Below, piece after piece: positions 8,858 to 18,507 of a stretch of DNA of 64,000 bases (within the stretch, counting starts at the first letter, position 1; each line of letters opens with the position of its first letter). This DNA is from CAVPWP01 sp050789285 (GTDB lineage: Bacteria > Pseudomonadota > Alphaproteobacteria > Rhodobacterales > Rhodobacteraceae): positions 744,001 to 808,000 of the forward strand of contig NZ_JBOUVX010000002.1 in NCBI RefSeq assembly GCF_050789285.1, in the 5' to 3' direction. The position numbers and the translations under genes were made by a program. Under the pieces are notes generated by a model. That model worked only from the letters and a program-made list of their open reading frames with translations, was not told the origin of the DNA and did no database searches.

Positions 8858-9045
8858 GTTGCGTGCTCCTCTCTTGGGCCGGAGGGGGAGGGTCTTGGCC
8901 CCGTCCTGACCGTGGCCTCATAGAATTAGACTTCGGTTATCTTTGGCCGGCTTCAAGTCTTTTTTTCGGAAGGGCCGCTCACATTTCGTGACCGCGTCCG
9001 ATTTGCCCGTGAGCCTGCGGAAAAATGGGGCAGCGCGTGTTCGCC

Positions 9046-9813
9046 TCAGAACCTGTCCTTGCGCCGCCGTATTTCGGCAAAGACTTCCGCATCTTCGTCT
9101 TGCGCCATAGATAGGCCGTGCTTCACATCCTGCAATCCGGCGCGCAGAAACGGGTTCGTGGCCAGTTCCTCGGACAGGCGCGAGGGCACCGTGGGCAATC
9201 CCTTGGCCCGCGCCGCGCGCACCGCGTCGGCCCGAGCGGCAAGCTCGGGGTTTCCGGGCTCGATGGTCAGCGCGAAGGCGGCATTCGCGGCCGTGTATTC
9301 ATGCCCCGAGCAGACCAGCGTCTTTGGGGGCAGGGCGGCCAGTTTCGACAGGCTGACCCACATCTGCGCGGCCGTGCCCTCGAACAGCCGGCCGCAGCCC
9401 AGCGCCATCAGGCTGTCGCCGGTGAAGACGGCACCGGCCGCCGGGACGTGGAAGGCGACATGTCCCACGGTGTGCCCCGAGACGTCGATGACGCGGACCT
9501 CGGCGCCCGCGAAGTCGAAGACGTCGCCCTCGGCCACCGTGCGGTCAAGCGCCGGCAGGCGGTGGGCGTCGGCGGCCGCCCCGGCCACGGTCGCGCCGAA
9601 GTCGTCGCGCAGCGCCTCGACCCCGTCGACATGGTCGCCGTGGTGATGCGTGATCCAGATCTCGTCCAGGCCCCAGCCCCGCGCCTTCAGCGCAGCCGCG
9701 ATCGGCGCCGCCTCGGGCGCGTCGATCAGCGCGGTGCGCCCGCTTTCGCCATCGTGCAGGAGAAAGGCATAGTTGTCGGTCCGGCAGGGAACGGTGACAA
9801 GTTCGAATGGCAT
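9046..9813 (-). CDS. gloB: Hydroxyacylglutathione hydrolase (glyoxalase II)
   Basis: 255 residues, starting at ATG 9813. The metallo-beta-lactamase fold is shown by THHHGDH (His56, His58, Asp60, His61), SGHTVGHVAFH, FTGDSLMALGCGRLFEG and SGHEYT, the binuclear metal ligands of glyoxalase II. The C-terminal HAGH domain contains NPFLRAGLQ and ends in RRRKDRF. It hydrolyses S-D-lactoylglutathione to D-lactate and glutathione in the cytoplasm. The length is the usual 250-260 residues. The start is 63 bp from the divergent methyltransferase gene. Confidence 0.95.
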   Translation of the reverse strand: MPFELVTVPCRTDNYAFLLHDGESGRTALIDAPEAAPIAAALKARGWGLDEIWITHHHGDHVDGVEALRDDFGATVAGAAADAHRLPALDRTVAEGDVFDFAGAEVRVIDVSGHTVGHVAFHVPAAGAVFTGDSLMALGCGRLFEGTAAQMWVSLSKLAALPPKTLVCSGHEYTAANAAFALTIEPGNPELAARADAVRAARAKGLPTVPSRLSEELATNPFLRAGLQDVKHGLSMAQDEDAEVFAEIRRRKDRF

Positions 9814-9876
9814 GGTCTTTCCCTTTCCCTTGGGTATGTTCGGGGTCAAGTGTTGTCGATCCAAGGTCAGGCTTCA

Positions 9877-10623
9877 ATGCACCTCGACGTTCTGGACCTT
9901 CGCACCTTCTACTATCGCACCCGTCTTGGGCGTGCGGCGCAGAAGGCCGTGCGCGATCAGGTGACGGCGCTCTGGCCCGAGGCCAAGGGTCAAACCGTGG
10001 CGGGCTTCGGCTTCGCCGCCCCGCTGCTGCGCCCTTTCCTTGCCGATGCACGCCGGGTCATCGCCCTGATGCCGGGCCAGCAAGGCGTCATGCCATGGCC
10101 GGCGGGCATGCCCAACGTGTCGGTGCTGTGCGAAGAGACGCTTTGGCCGATCGAAACCGGGCGCGTCGACAAGCTTGTCCTTATGCATGGACTCGAGACC
10201 AGCGAACATCCGGCCTCGGTCCTGAAAGAGTGCTGGCGCGTCCTAGGGCCCGGTGGGTCGGCGCTTTTCGTCGTGCCGAACCGAGCAGGGCTTTGGGCCC
10301 GCCGGGATGCAACCCCCTTCGGCTTCGGCCGGCCCTATTCCCTTGGCCAGCTCGAAGCGCAGTTGCGCTCGCACGACTTCGTGCCGGAACGTCATGTCGC
10401 GGCCCTGTTCCAGCCGCCCTCGCACAGCAACTTCTGGCTCAGGACCGGATCGATGTGGGAGGGGGTGGGCCGCAGGTTGTCGCGCCGCTTTGCCGGCGGC
10501 GTGCTGATCGTCGAGGCGACAAAGCGGCTGCCCGCCCCCAGCCAGCCCGGACTGCCCGAGGCGGTGCGGCGGCCGCTGCGCGTGCTCGACGGCCTGGCGC
10601 AGCCCGAGGCGAAACCCGTCTGA
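9877..10623 (+). CDS. Class I SAM-dependent methyltransferase
   Basis: 248 residues from ATG 9877. The protein starts with LDLRTFYYRTRLGRAAQ. The motif I region is degenerate (TVAGFGFAAPLLRPF). VDKLVLMHGLETSEHPASVLKECWRVLGPGGSALFVVPNR matches the motif post-I to III part of Methyltransf_11-type enzymes. A gene of this kind lies divergent from gloB in several Rhodobacterales, but its substrate is unknown. The reading frame is open far upstream across gloB on the other strand; that part is a shadow. Confidence 0.75.
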   Translation: MHLDVLDLRTFYYRTRLGRAAQKAVRDQVTALWPEAKGQTVAGFGFAAPLLRPFLADARRVIALMPGQQGVMPWPAGMPNVSVLCEETLWPIETGRVDKLVLMHGLETSEHPASVLKECWRVLGPGGSALFVVPNRAGLWARRDATPFGFGRPYSLGQLEAQLRSHDFVPERHVAALFQPPSHSNFWLRTGSMWEGVGRRLSRRFAGGVLIVEATKRLPAPSQPGLPEAVRRPLRVLDGLAQPEAKPV

Positions 10624-10685
10624 CAGCCCGGGCTGTGCGCCTTGCCGTGAATCGGCCAATCACACGGCATTTGCGGCGGCTTTTC

Positions 10686-10784
10686 TTGTGCACTTGCAGC
10701 ACAAACCGCCCCGAAATTGCCTAAGTTATTGAAAAGGTGTAAGTATAGGTATCGGCCCCTGCTGCTTTAGGCGGTTGCAGGGGG
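10686..10784 (+). promoter_or_regulatory. Leader region of the atp operon with two inverted repeats
   Basis: The 277-bp gap before atpH contains TTGTGC-N7-GCACAA (10686-10704) and CCCCTGC-N14-GCAGGGG (10756-10783). Between them lies an AT-rich stretch with a weak promoter-like pair, TTGCCT then TAAGTA 17 bases later. Neither repeat has a T-run, so they are not intrinsic terminators. They may be an operator or a 5' leader hairpin. This is sequence inspection only. Confidence 0.3.
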
Positions 10785-10900
10785 AAAGCACCTCTGTTAC
10801 ATCACCGCTGATTTTCGCGCGCGGCCCTCCGCGCGCATTTCGTAGGGGCTGGCGCGCGTGTCCTGCGATGCGCCGGAACAACAATACCGGAAGGGTGGAC

Positions 10901-11461
10901 GTGTCCGAATCTGTTTCGATTTCGACCGGCATTGCCGCACGCTACGCCACGGCCGTCTTTGAGCTGGCCAAGGAAGAAAACGCCCTCGACAAGCTGGAAG
11001 GCGACGTCGACGCGCTGGCCGGGGCGCTGGCCGTCAGCGCCGACCTGCGCGACGTGATCGCCTCGCCGATCTATTCGCGCGACGAACAGGGCGCTGCTCT
11101 TGGTGGCGTCGCGAAGGCGCTGAAGCTGTCGGGGACCATGGCCAACACGCTGTCGCTGATGGCCGCCAAGCGGCGCCTTTTCGTGCTGCCGCAGCTGGTC
11201 ACGACCCTGCGCGACCGCCTTGCCAGCGAACGCGGCGAAGTCACCGCCGAGGTCACGGCCGCCACGACGCTTTCGGCGGCCCAGCAGAAGGCGCTGTCGA
11301 AGGCGCTTGCCGCCAGCGTCGGCAAGAACGTGAAGATCAAGATGGCCGTCGATGAAAGCCTCATCGGCGGTCTTGTCGTCAAAGTGGGCTCGACCATGAT
11401 CGACACCTCGATCAAGTCCAAGCTTGCTGCACTCCAGAACACGATGAAAGAGGTTGGATAA
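10901..11461 (+). CDS. atpH: F1 ATP synthase delta subunit
   Basis: 186 residues from GTG 10901, preceded by AAGGG at a suitable distance; the open frame upstream is not conserved. The N-terminal six-helix domain begins SISTGIAARYATAVFELAKE, the OSCP/delta signature. The C-terminus GGLVVKVGSTMIDTSIKSKLAAL matches the family. It links the top of F1 to the b-subunit stalk of Fo. It is the first of five genes in the order delta-alpha-gamma-beta-epsilon. The TAA stop shares one base with the atpA ATG. The Fo genes are elsewhere, as usual in Alphaproteobacteria. Confidence 0.95.
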   Translation: MSESVSISTGIAARYATAVFELAKEENALDKLEGDVDALAGALAVSADLRDVIASPIYSRDEQGAALGGVAKALKLSGTMANTLSLMAAKRRLFVLPQLVTTLRDRLASERGEVTAEVTAATTLSAAQQKALSKALAASVGKNVKIKMAVDESLIGGLVVKVGSTMIDTSIKSKLAALQNTMKEVG

Positions 11462-12999
11462 TGGCAATCCAGGCAGCCGAAATCTCTGCGATCCTCAAGG
11501 AGCAGATCAAGAACTTCGGTCAAGAGGCCGAAGTCGCCGAGGTGGGCCGCGTGCTGTCGGTCGGTGACGGGATCGCCCGCGTCTATGGCCTCGACAACGT
11601 TCAGGCCGGCGAGATGGTCGAGTTTCCGGGCGGCATCATGGGAATGGCGCTGAACCTCGAAACCGACAACGTCGGTATCGTGATCTTCGGCGACGACCGC
11701 AGCATCAAGGAAGGCGACACCGTCAAGCGCACGAAGTCGATCGTGGACGTTCCCGCGGGCGACGCGCTTCTGGGCCGCGTGGTCGACGGCCTTGGCAACG
11801 CCATCGACGGCAAGGGCGCGATCAAGGCGGCCGAGCGCCGCGTGGCCGATGTGAAGGCCCCGGGCATCATCCCGCGCAAATCGGTGCACGAGCCGATGGC
11901 GACCGGCCTCAAGGCGATCGACGCCATGATCCCGATCGGCCGCGGCCAGCGCGAACTCATCATCGGCGACCGCCAGACCGGCAAGACGGCCGTGGCGCTC
12001 GACACGATCCTGAACCAGAAGGTCTACAACGACGCCGCCGGCGACGACGAGTCGAAGAAGCTTTACTGCATCTACGTCGCCATCGGCCAGAAGCGGTCGA
12101 CCGTGGCGCAGCTGGTGAAGAAGCTCGAGGAGTCGGGCGCCATCGACTATACCATCGTCGTGGCCGCCACCGCGTCGGACCCCGCGCCGATGCAGTTCCT
12201 TGCCCCCTATTCGGCGACGGCCATGGCGGAGTACTTCCGCGACAATGGCCGCCACGCCCTCATCATCTACGATGACCTTTCGAAGCAGGCCGTGGCCTAT
12301 CGCCAGATGTCGCTGCTTCTGCGCCGTCCGCCGGGACGCGAGGCCTATCCTGGTGACGTGTTCTACCTTCACTCGCGCCTGCTGGAACGGTCGGCGAAGA
12401 TGAACGAGGACAACGGCGCCGGATCGCTGACCGCCCTTCCCGTGATCGAGACGCAGGCCGGCGACGTGTCGGCCTACATCCCGACCAACGTGATCTCGAT
12501 CACCGACGGCCAGATCTTCCTTGAGACCGACCTGTTCTACCAGGGCATCCGCCCGGCAGTGAACACGGGTCTCTCGGTGTCGCGGGTGGGGTCTTCCGCC
12601 CAGACCAACGCGATGAAGTCGGTTGCCGGCCCGGTGAAGCTGGAACTGGCACAGTACCGCGAGATGGCCGCGTTCGCGCAGTTCGGGTCGGACCTTGACG
12701 CCGCCACGCAGCGGCTTCTGAACCGCGGTGCGCGCCTGACCGAGTTGATGAAGCAGCCGCAGTATGCGCCGCTGACCAACGCCGAGATCGTCTGCGTCAT
12801 CTTCGCGGGCACGAACGGCTTCCTCGACAAGATCCCGGTCGGCGACGTCGGCCGTTTCGAGCAGGGGCTTCTGAGCCACCTGCGCGGCAAGCGCGCAGAC
12901 CTGCTTGAGTGGATCACGAAGGAAGATCCCAAGATCAAGGGCGAGTCGGCGGACCGGATCAAGGCGGCGATCAGCGAATTCGCGGACAACTTCGCCTGA
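11461..12999 (+). CDS. atpA: F1 ATP synthase alpha subunit
   Basis: 512 residues, full length. The P-loop GDRQTGKT is at 169-176. The noncatalytic nucleotide-site region contains YDDLSKQAVAYRQMSLLLRRPPGR, and VGSSAQTNAMKSVAG carries the conserved arginine-finger neighbourhood (SRVGSSAQ). Together with beta it forms the hexameric F1 head on the cytoplasmic face. Translation is coupled to atpH through TAATG. A 25-bp gap with GAAGGGGAACAGG precedes atpG. Confidence 0.98.
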   Translation: MAIQAAEISAILKEQIKNFGQEAEVAEVGRVLSVGDGIARVYGLDNVQAGEMVEFPGGIMGMALNLETDNVGIVIFGDDRSIKEGDTVKRTKSIVDVPAGDALLGRVVDGLGNAIDGKGAIKAAERRVADVKAPGIIPRKSVHEPMATGLKAIDAMIPIGRGQRELIIGDRQTGKTAVALDTILNQKVYNDAAGDDESKKLYCIYVAIGQKRSTVAQLVKKLEESGAIDYTIVVAATASDPAPMQFLAPYSATAMAEYFRDNGRHALIIYDDLSKQAVAYRQMSLLLRRPPGREAYPGDVFYLHSRLLERSAKMNEDNGAGSLTALPVIETQAGDVSAYIPTNVISITDGQIFLETDLFYQGIRPAVNTGLSVSRVGSSAQTNAMKSVAGPVKLELAQYREMAAFAQFGSDLDAATQRLLNRGARLTELMKQPQYAPLTNAEIVCVIFAGTNGFLDKIPVGDVGRFEQGLLSHLRGKRADLLEWITKEDPKIKGESADRIKAAISEFADNFA

Positions 13000-13024
13000 G
13001 TAGGGCCGAAGGGGAACAGGACAG

Positions 13025-13903
13025 ATGCCGAGCCTCAAGGACCTGAAGAACAGGATCGGAAGCGTCAAGTCGACGCGGAAGATCACCAAGGCGATGCAGA
13101 TGGTCGCCGCAGCCAAGCTGCGCCGCGCCGAAGAGGCCGCGCAGGCCTCGCGCCCCTATGCCGAGCGCTTCAACGCGGTCATGGCCGGCCTTGCGAAGTC
13201 GGTGGGCGACAGCGACAGCGCGCCGCGCCTTCTGGCCGGCACCGGCCGCGATCAGACCCACCTTCTGGTGGTCATGACATCCGAGCGCGGTCTTTGCGGC
13301 GGCTTCAACTCGTCGATCGTGAAGCTGGCCAAGCTGAAGATCGAGGAGCTGCGTGCCAAGGGCAAGACGGTGAAGGTCGTCACCGTCGGCAAGAAGGGCC
13401 GCGAACAGCTTCGCCGCGACTACGGCAACCTGCTGATCGGCCATGTCGACCTCAGCGACGTCAAGCGCGTGGGCTATGTCAACGCGCAGGAGATTGCCAA
13501 GGGCGTGCTCGACCGGTTCGAGGCGGGCGAATTTGATGTCGCGACGATCTTCTTCTCGCGCTTCCAAAGCGTGATCAGCCAGGTCCCGACCGCGCAGCAG
13601 ATCATTCCCGCGAAGTTCGACCTTGACGAGGATATGGCTGCCGCTTCGACCGTGTACGACTACGAGCCCGACGAAGAGGCGATCCTGGCCGACCTGCTGC
13701 CGCGCGGGGTGGCGACGCAGGTCTTTGCCGCGCTGCTTGAGAACGCGGCTTCGGAACAGGGCGCGCGCATGTCCGCCATGGACAACGCGACGCGCAACGC
13801 GGGCGACATGATCGACCGTCTGACCATCGTCTACAACCGCTCGCGTCAGGCATCGATCACCAAGGAACTCATCGAGATCATTTCGGGCGCCGAGGCGCTC
13901 TGA
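13025..13903 (+). CDS. atpG: F1 ATP synthase gamma subunit
   Basis: 292 residues. The N-terminal helix MPSLKDLKNRIGSVKSTRKI followed by TKAMQMVAAAKLRRA and the C-terminal MSAMDNATRNAGDMIDRL with YNRSRQASITKELIEI form the antiparallel coiled coil of the rotor shaft. ERGLCGGFNS is also conserved. Gamma rotates within the alpha3beta3 ring and contacts the c-ring. Length is normal for the family, and the gene lies between atpA and atpD as expected. Confidence 0.98.
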   Translation: MPSLKDLKNRIGSVKSTRKITKAMQMVAAAKLRRAEEAAQASRPYAERFNAVMAGLAKSVGDSDSAPRLLAGTGRDQTHLLVVMTSERGLCGGFNSSIVKLAKLKIEELRAKGKTVKVVTVGKKGREQLRRDYGNLLIGHVDLSDVKRVGYVNAQEIAKGVLDRFEAGEFDVATIFFSRFQSVISQVPTAQQIIPAKFDLDEDMAAASTVYDYEPDEEAILADLLPRGVATQVFAALLENAASEQGARMSAMDNATRNAGDMIDRLTIVYNRSRQASITKELIEIISGAEAL

Positions 13904-13922
13904 GACAACCGGAGACACCAAG

Positions 13923-15347
<1,425 letters not shown>

Positions 15348-15356
15348 GGGGCTGAC

Positions 15357-15752
15357 ATGGCCGACACGATGCAATTCGACCTCGTCTCGCCCGAACGCCT
15401 GCTGGCCTCGGGCCAGGCGAAATCGGTGCAGATCCCGGGGGCGAACGGCCAGATGACGGCCATGCCCAACCATGCGCCGACGATCACCACCCTGCGGCCC
15501 GGTGTGCTTCGGGTCGAGATGGCTGACGGAGTCAAGGAGTTCGCCGTGACCGGGGGCTTCGCCGAAATCGGCGCCGACGGCATTTCGGTTCTGGCCGAGC
15601 AGGCCTATGCCAGGGACGCGGGCAACCGCGCCCAGATCGAAGCCATGCTGGAGGAGGCCCGCGCAAAGGCCGCAGGCGCCGCGCCCGAGCACCGGGACAT
15701 GGCCGAACTGGTCGTCTCGGACCTCGCGCAGTTGCTGAACGACATGGCCTGA
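15357..15752 (+). CDS. atpC: F1 ATP synthase epsilon subunit
   Basis: 131 residues. The N-terminal beta-sandwich carries MQFDLVSPERLLASG, VQIPGANGQMTAMPNHAP and VTGGFAEIGADGISVLAEQA, all typical of epsilon. The C-terminal helical hairpin is short and ends LAQLLNDMA. Epsilon couples the gamma shaft to the c-ring and can inhibit ATP hydrolysis. It closes the operon; a strong terminator follows 26 bp later. Confidence 0.95.
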   Translation: MADTMQFDLVSPERLLASGQAKSVQIPGANGQMTAMPNHAPTITTLRPGVLRVEMADGVKEFAVTGGFAEIGADGISVLAEQAYARDAGNRAQIEAMLEEARAKAAGAAPEHRDMAELVVSDLAQLLNDMA

Positions 15753-15778
15753 CCACCCGTCACAGGCGACCTTTTCAG

Positions 15779-15804
15779 AACCCCGGGGCGACCCGGGGTT
15801 TTTC
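15779..15804 (+). terminator. Rho-independent terminator of the atpHAGDC operon
   Basis: Inverted repeat AACCCCGGG / CCCGGGGTT (15779-15787 and 15792-15800) with a 4-base loop, followed directly by TTTC TTTG on the plus strand. The remaining gap to the PepSY gene (about 180 bp) shows no other clear element. Confidence 0.9.
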
Positions 15805-15984
15805 TTTGTGACGCGGGCCCTGCCGCCTAAACCAACGGCATAGCCGGGCAAACCGTCGCCGGTCCCCCACGCACTAGGACTTTCGGCCAATGGCGTTTGC
15901 GGTCGTCCCACGTCACCTCGGCGCCATGCAGGCCGGGCTATCCCCAACCGTCGGCCTGCCCAACCCGAACGCACGGAGACACCG

Positions 15985-16239
15985 ATGTTCAAGACACTCG
16001 CCACCTCGCTGGCGCTTTCGGCCGCCCTCGCGACCGCCGCCCTTGCCGCAAACCCGGTCGAACTGACCGACGCGAACACCCAGGCCATCACGCAGATGCT
16101 GACCGACCAGGGCTATGAGGTGGGCAAGATCAAGATCGAAGACGGGCTTTACGAAGCCTATGCCAAGAAGGGCGACGAGAAGTACGAGATCTTCCTGAAC
16201 GGCGACTTCGAGATCGTCCGCACGGACGCCGACAGCTAA
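15985..16239 (+). CDS. Periplasmic PepSY domain protein
   Basis: 84 residues. A cleavable signal peptide (residues 1-22, ending ALA) is followed by a single PepSY-type domain: ITQMLTDQGYEVGKIKIEDGLYEAYAKKGDEKYEIFLN, then DFEIVRTDADS. Single-domain PepSY proteins of this length are often found next to di-heme cytochrome b561 genes and their regulators. A cytochrome b561 gene follows 78 bp downstream, supporting a shared function. The molecular role of the family is not settled; peptidase inhibition and redox/metal sensing have both been proposed. GGAGA precedes the ATG. Confidence 0.8.
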   Translation: MFKTLATSLALSAALATAALAANPVELTDANTQAITQMLTDQGYEVGKIKIEDGLYEAYAKKGDEKYEIFLNGDFEIVRTDADS

Positions 16240-16317
16240 GCCGGCGCCGGCGCGCGGACCCTCCCCCCAAGGATCTGCCCCAGGCATCCGCGCGCCGGGT
16301 CCCAAGCGGAGAAAGCC

Positions 16318-16848
16318 ATGCAACATGTCAAAGTCTGGGACGGTTTCGTCCGCACGTTCCACTGGTCGCTTGTCGCGGCCTTCGGCGCGAACGCCCTTCT
16401 CATCGATGACGACACCAAGCTGCACCAGTGGGTCGGCTATGTCGTCGTGGGCCTTGTTCTTGCCCGCGTGATCTGGGGCTTTTCCGGAACCGGCTATGCC
16501 AGGTTCTCGAGTTTTCCGGCCAGCCTGTCAGGCAGCCTCGGGCAGTTGCGGGACATGCTCACCGGAACCAAGCGCCTGCATCTTGGCCACACGCCGCTGG
16601 GCGCGCTGATGATCTACAACCTGATCGTGACGCTTCTGGTCATCGGGCTGTCCGGTTACTTGATGACGACCGACATGTACTGGGGTGTCGAATGGCCCGA
16701 GTTCCTGCACGAAGCTTCGGTCACCTGGGCCGAGATTTCGGTTGTCCTGCATGTCGGCGCGGTGATCCTGGAAAGCGTCCGGACACGGGTCAACCTTCCG
16801 CGTGCGATGGTCACGGGCTACAAGGACGTTCCACCAACCCTGAACTGA
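16318..16848 (+). CDS. Cytochrome b561-family membrane protein
   Basis: 176 residues with four predicted membrane helices (about 15-30, 38-56, 92-116, 140-160). Candidate heme ligands are His15 in RTFHW, His36 in KLHQW, the GHTPLG histidine and VLHVG, as in bacterial cytochrome b561 (Ni/Fe-hydrogenase b-type family). It probably carries electrons across the inner membrane between quinol and a periplasmic partner. It is preceded by GCGGAGAAAG and followed 16 bp later by the membrane-anchored HTH gene, so the two are likely co-transcribed. Confidence 0.85.
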   Translation: MQHVKVWDGFVRTFHWSLVAAFGANALLIDDDTKLHQWVGYVVVGLVLARVIWGFSGTGYARFSSFPASLSGSLGQLRDMLTGTKRLHLGHTPLGALMIYNLIVTLLVIGLSGYLMTTDMYWGVEWPEFLHEASVTWAEISVVLHVGAVILESVRTRVNLPRAMVTGYKDVPPTLN

Positions 16849-16864
16849 TTCCCGCAGGGGCCCT

Positions 16865-17374
16865 GTGACGCCGGACGCCAAGACCCCGATCGCCCTTGTT
16901 GTGCTGATCGCGGTGCAGATCTTCTGCGCCGCCTTCTTCGTCGTCGACCTTTTCGCCGACTACCGCGAGGCGCAGCTGGCCCCCAGCGACGAGTTCCAGC
17001 TTCATCTGCCGATCGAGGCCATCGCGACCCTTGCCCTGCTTGGCGCAGCTGCGGTCGAGACGACCTATCTTCGCCGCCTGCTGCGGCGCAAGGCCGACCT
17101 TGAGCGCAGCCTCGAGATGGCGCGCGGCGCGGTCACCGACGTGATCGAGTCGCATTTCGACGTCTGGGGCCTGTCGCCATCGGAACGGGACGTCGCCATG
17201 TTCCTTGTGAAGGGCCTCAACACCACCGAGATCGCCGAGATGCGCGGCAGCGCCGAAGGCACGGTGAAGGCGCACCTGAACGCGATCTATCGAAAGTCGG
17301 GAACCCGCAGCCGGTCGGACATGCTCAGCGTGCTGATCGACAGCCTGATGGCGGGCGGCCGCGCGGGGCTTTGA
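16865..17374 (+). CDS. Membrane-anchored LuxR-type HTH regulator
   Basis: 169 residues from a GTG start. Two membrane helices occupy about residues 8-30 and 46-64 (IALVVLIAVQIFCAAFFVVD and IEAIATLALLGAAAVE). A short helical linker follows, then a C-terminal LuxR/GerE HTH domain (about 103-165) containing LSPSERDVAMFLVKGLNTTEIA and TVKAHLNAIYRKSG. There is no receiver, PAS or autoinducer domain. It appears to be a one-component regulator held in the membrane, perhaps sensing the neighbouring b561/PepSY proteins. That sensing role is inference. Confidence 0.8.
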   Translation: MTPDAKTPIALVVLIAVQIFCAAFFVVDLFADYREAQLAPSDEFQLHLPIEAIATLALLGAAAVETTYLRRLLRRKADLERSLEMARGAVTDVIESHFDVWGLSPSERDVAMFLVKGLNTTEIAEMRGSAEGTVKAHLNAIYRKSGTRSRSDMLSVLIDSLMAGGRAGL

Positions 17375-17385
17375 GGCGTCGCGCC

Positions 17386-18402
17386 TCAGCGCGAATACAT
17401 CCCCTCGTAGATCGGCTCGAGCGTTTCGGGATCGAAGAGCGACGACACGCTCGTGCCGTTCCAGATGTTCAGGATGGCCTGCGCGAACATCGGCGCGGTC
17501 GGCACGATCCGGATGTTGGCGGCACCCTTCACCGCGTCGGTCGGCTCGATCGAGTCGGTGATGACAAGGCTTTTCATCACCGACGAGGTGATGCGCCCCA
17601 CCGCCGGCCCCGAAAGGACGCCGTGGCTGATGTAGGCATGCACCTCTTTGGCGCCTTGCTCCATCAGGACTTCGGCCGCCTTGCACAGCGTTCCGGCGGT
17701 GTCGCAGATGTCGTCGACGATGATGCAGATCTGGTTCTTCACGTCACCGATCACCGTCATCTCGGCCACTTCGCCCGGCTTCTCGCGTCGCTTGTCCACG
17801 ATCGCCAGCGACGTCCCGATGCGTGTGGCCAGCTCGCGCGCCCGCGCCACGCCGCCCACGTCCGGCGAGACAACCGTGATCTCGTCGAGCCGTCCCTTGA
17901 AGACATGCCGGATATCCAGCGCGAAGATGGGCGAGGCGTACAGGTTGTCGACGGGGATATCGAAGAAGCCCTGGATCTGGGCTGCGTGCAGATCAAGCGT
18001 CAGAACACGTTCCACGCCCGCGCCGACGATCATGTTCGCCACCATCTTGGCCGTGATCGGCGTGCGCGCCTTGGTGCGCCGGTCCTGGCGCGCATAGCCG
18101 AAGTAGGGGATTACCGCGGTGATCCGCGCCGCCGACGACCGGCGCAGCGCGTCGGTCATGATCAGAAGTTCCATCAGGTTGTCGTTCGCGGGGTTCGACG
18201 TCGGCTGGATGATGAACATGTCCTCGCCGCGGACGTTCTCGAACACCTCGACGAAGATCTCGGCGTCGTTGAAGCGCTCGACCCGCGCGTCCACGAGGCC
18301 GACGTGCACCCCCCGGTGCATCGACATCCGCCGTGCCACGGCTTTCGCCAGTGTCTTGTTGGCGTTGCCGGAAATCAGTTTCGGTTCGGTGATGGAAGGC
18401 AT
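17386..18402 (-). CDS. prs: Ribose-phosphate pyrophosphokinase
   Basis: 338 residues from ATG 18402 (MPSITEPKLISGN); an in-frame extension to 18453 lacks conservation. Class I PRPP synthetase signatures: FVEVFENVRGEDMFIIQP, ALRRSSAARITAVIPYFGYARQDR, the flexible-loop region RTPITAKMVANMI, DLHAAQIQGFF, and the PRPP-binding loop VDDICDTAGT. It makes PRPP from ribose 5-phosphate and ATP for nucleotide, His and Trp synthesis in the cytoplasm. It is somewhat longer than the usual 310-320 residues, as in other Alphaproteobacteria. It is convergent with the HTH gene and divergent from the isomerase gene. Confidence 0.97.
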   Translation of the reverse strand: MPSITEPKLISGNANKTLAKAVARRMSMHRGVHVGLVDARVERFNDAEIFVEVFENVRGEDMFIIQPTSNPANDNLMELLIMTDALRRSSAARITAVIPYFGYARQDRRTKARTPITAKMVANMIVGAGVERVLTLDLHAAQIQGFFDIPVDNLYASPIFALDIRHVFKGRLDEITVVSPDVGGVARARELATRIGTSLAIVDKRREKPGEVAEMTVIGDVKNQICIIVDDICDTAGTLCKAAEVLMEQGAKEVHAYISHGVLSGPAVGRITSSVMKSLVITDSIEPTDAVKGAANIRIVPTAPMFAQAILNIWNGTSVSSLFDPETLEPIYEGMYSR

Positions 18403-18507
18403 GGCAGCGGGCCTCTCGGATGTCCGTCCATGACGGATTCGTGACGTTGACACCGCTTAGCATGCGCCTAGGGTCGCGCAAACCATTGTGGAACAGGAGG
18501 GGACGCT

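Noticed and set aside
8920..8970. Promoter-like CTTGAAG upstream of clpA suggesting heat-shock sigma-32 control
   Set aside because: No matching -10 element at a suitable distance was found on the minus strand, so it was not listed as a promoter.
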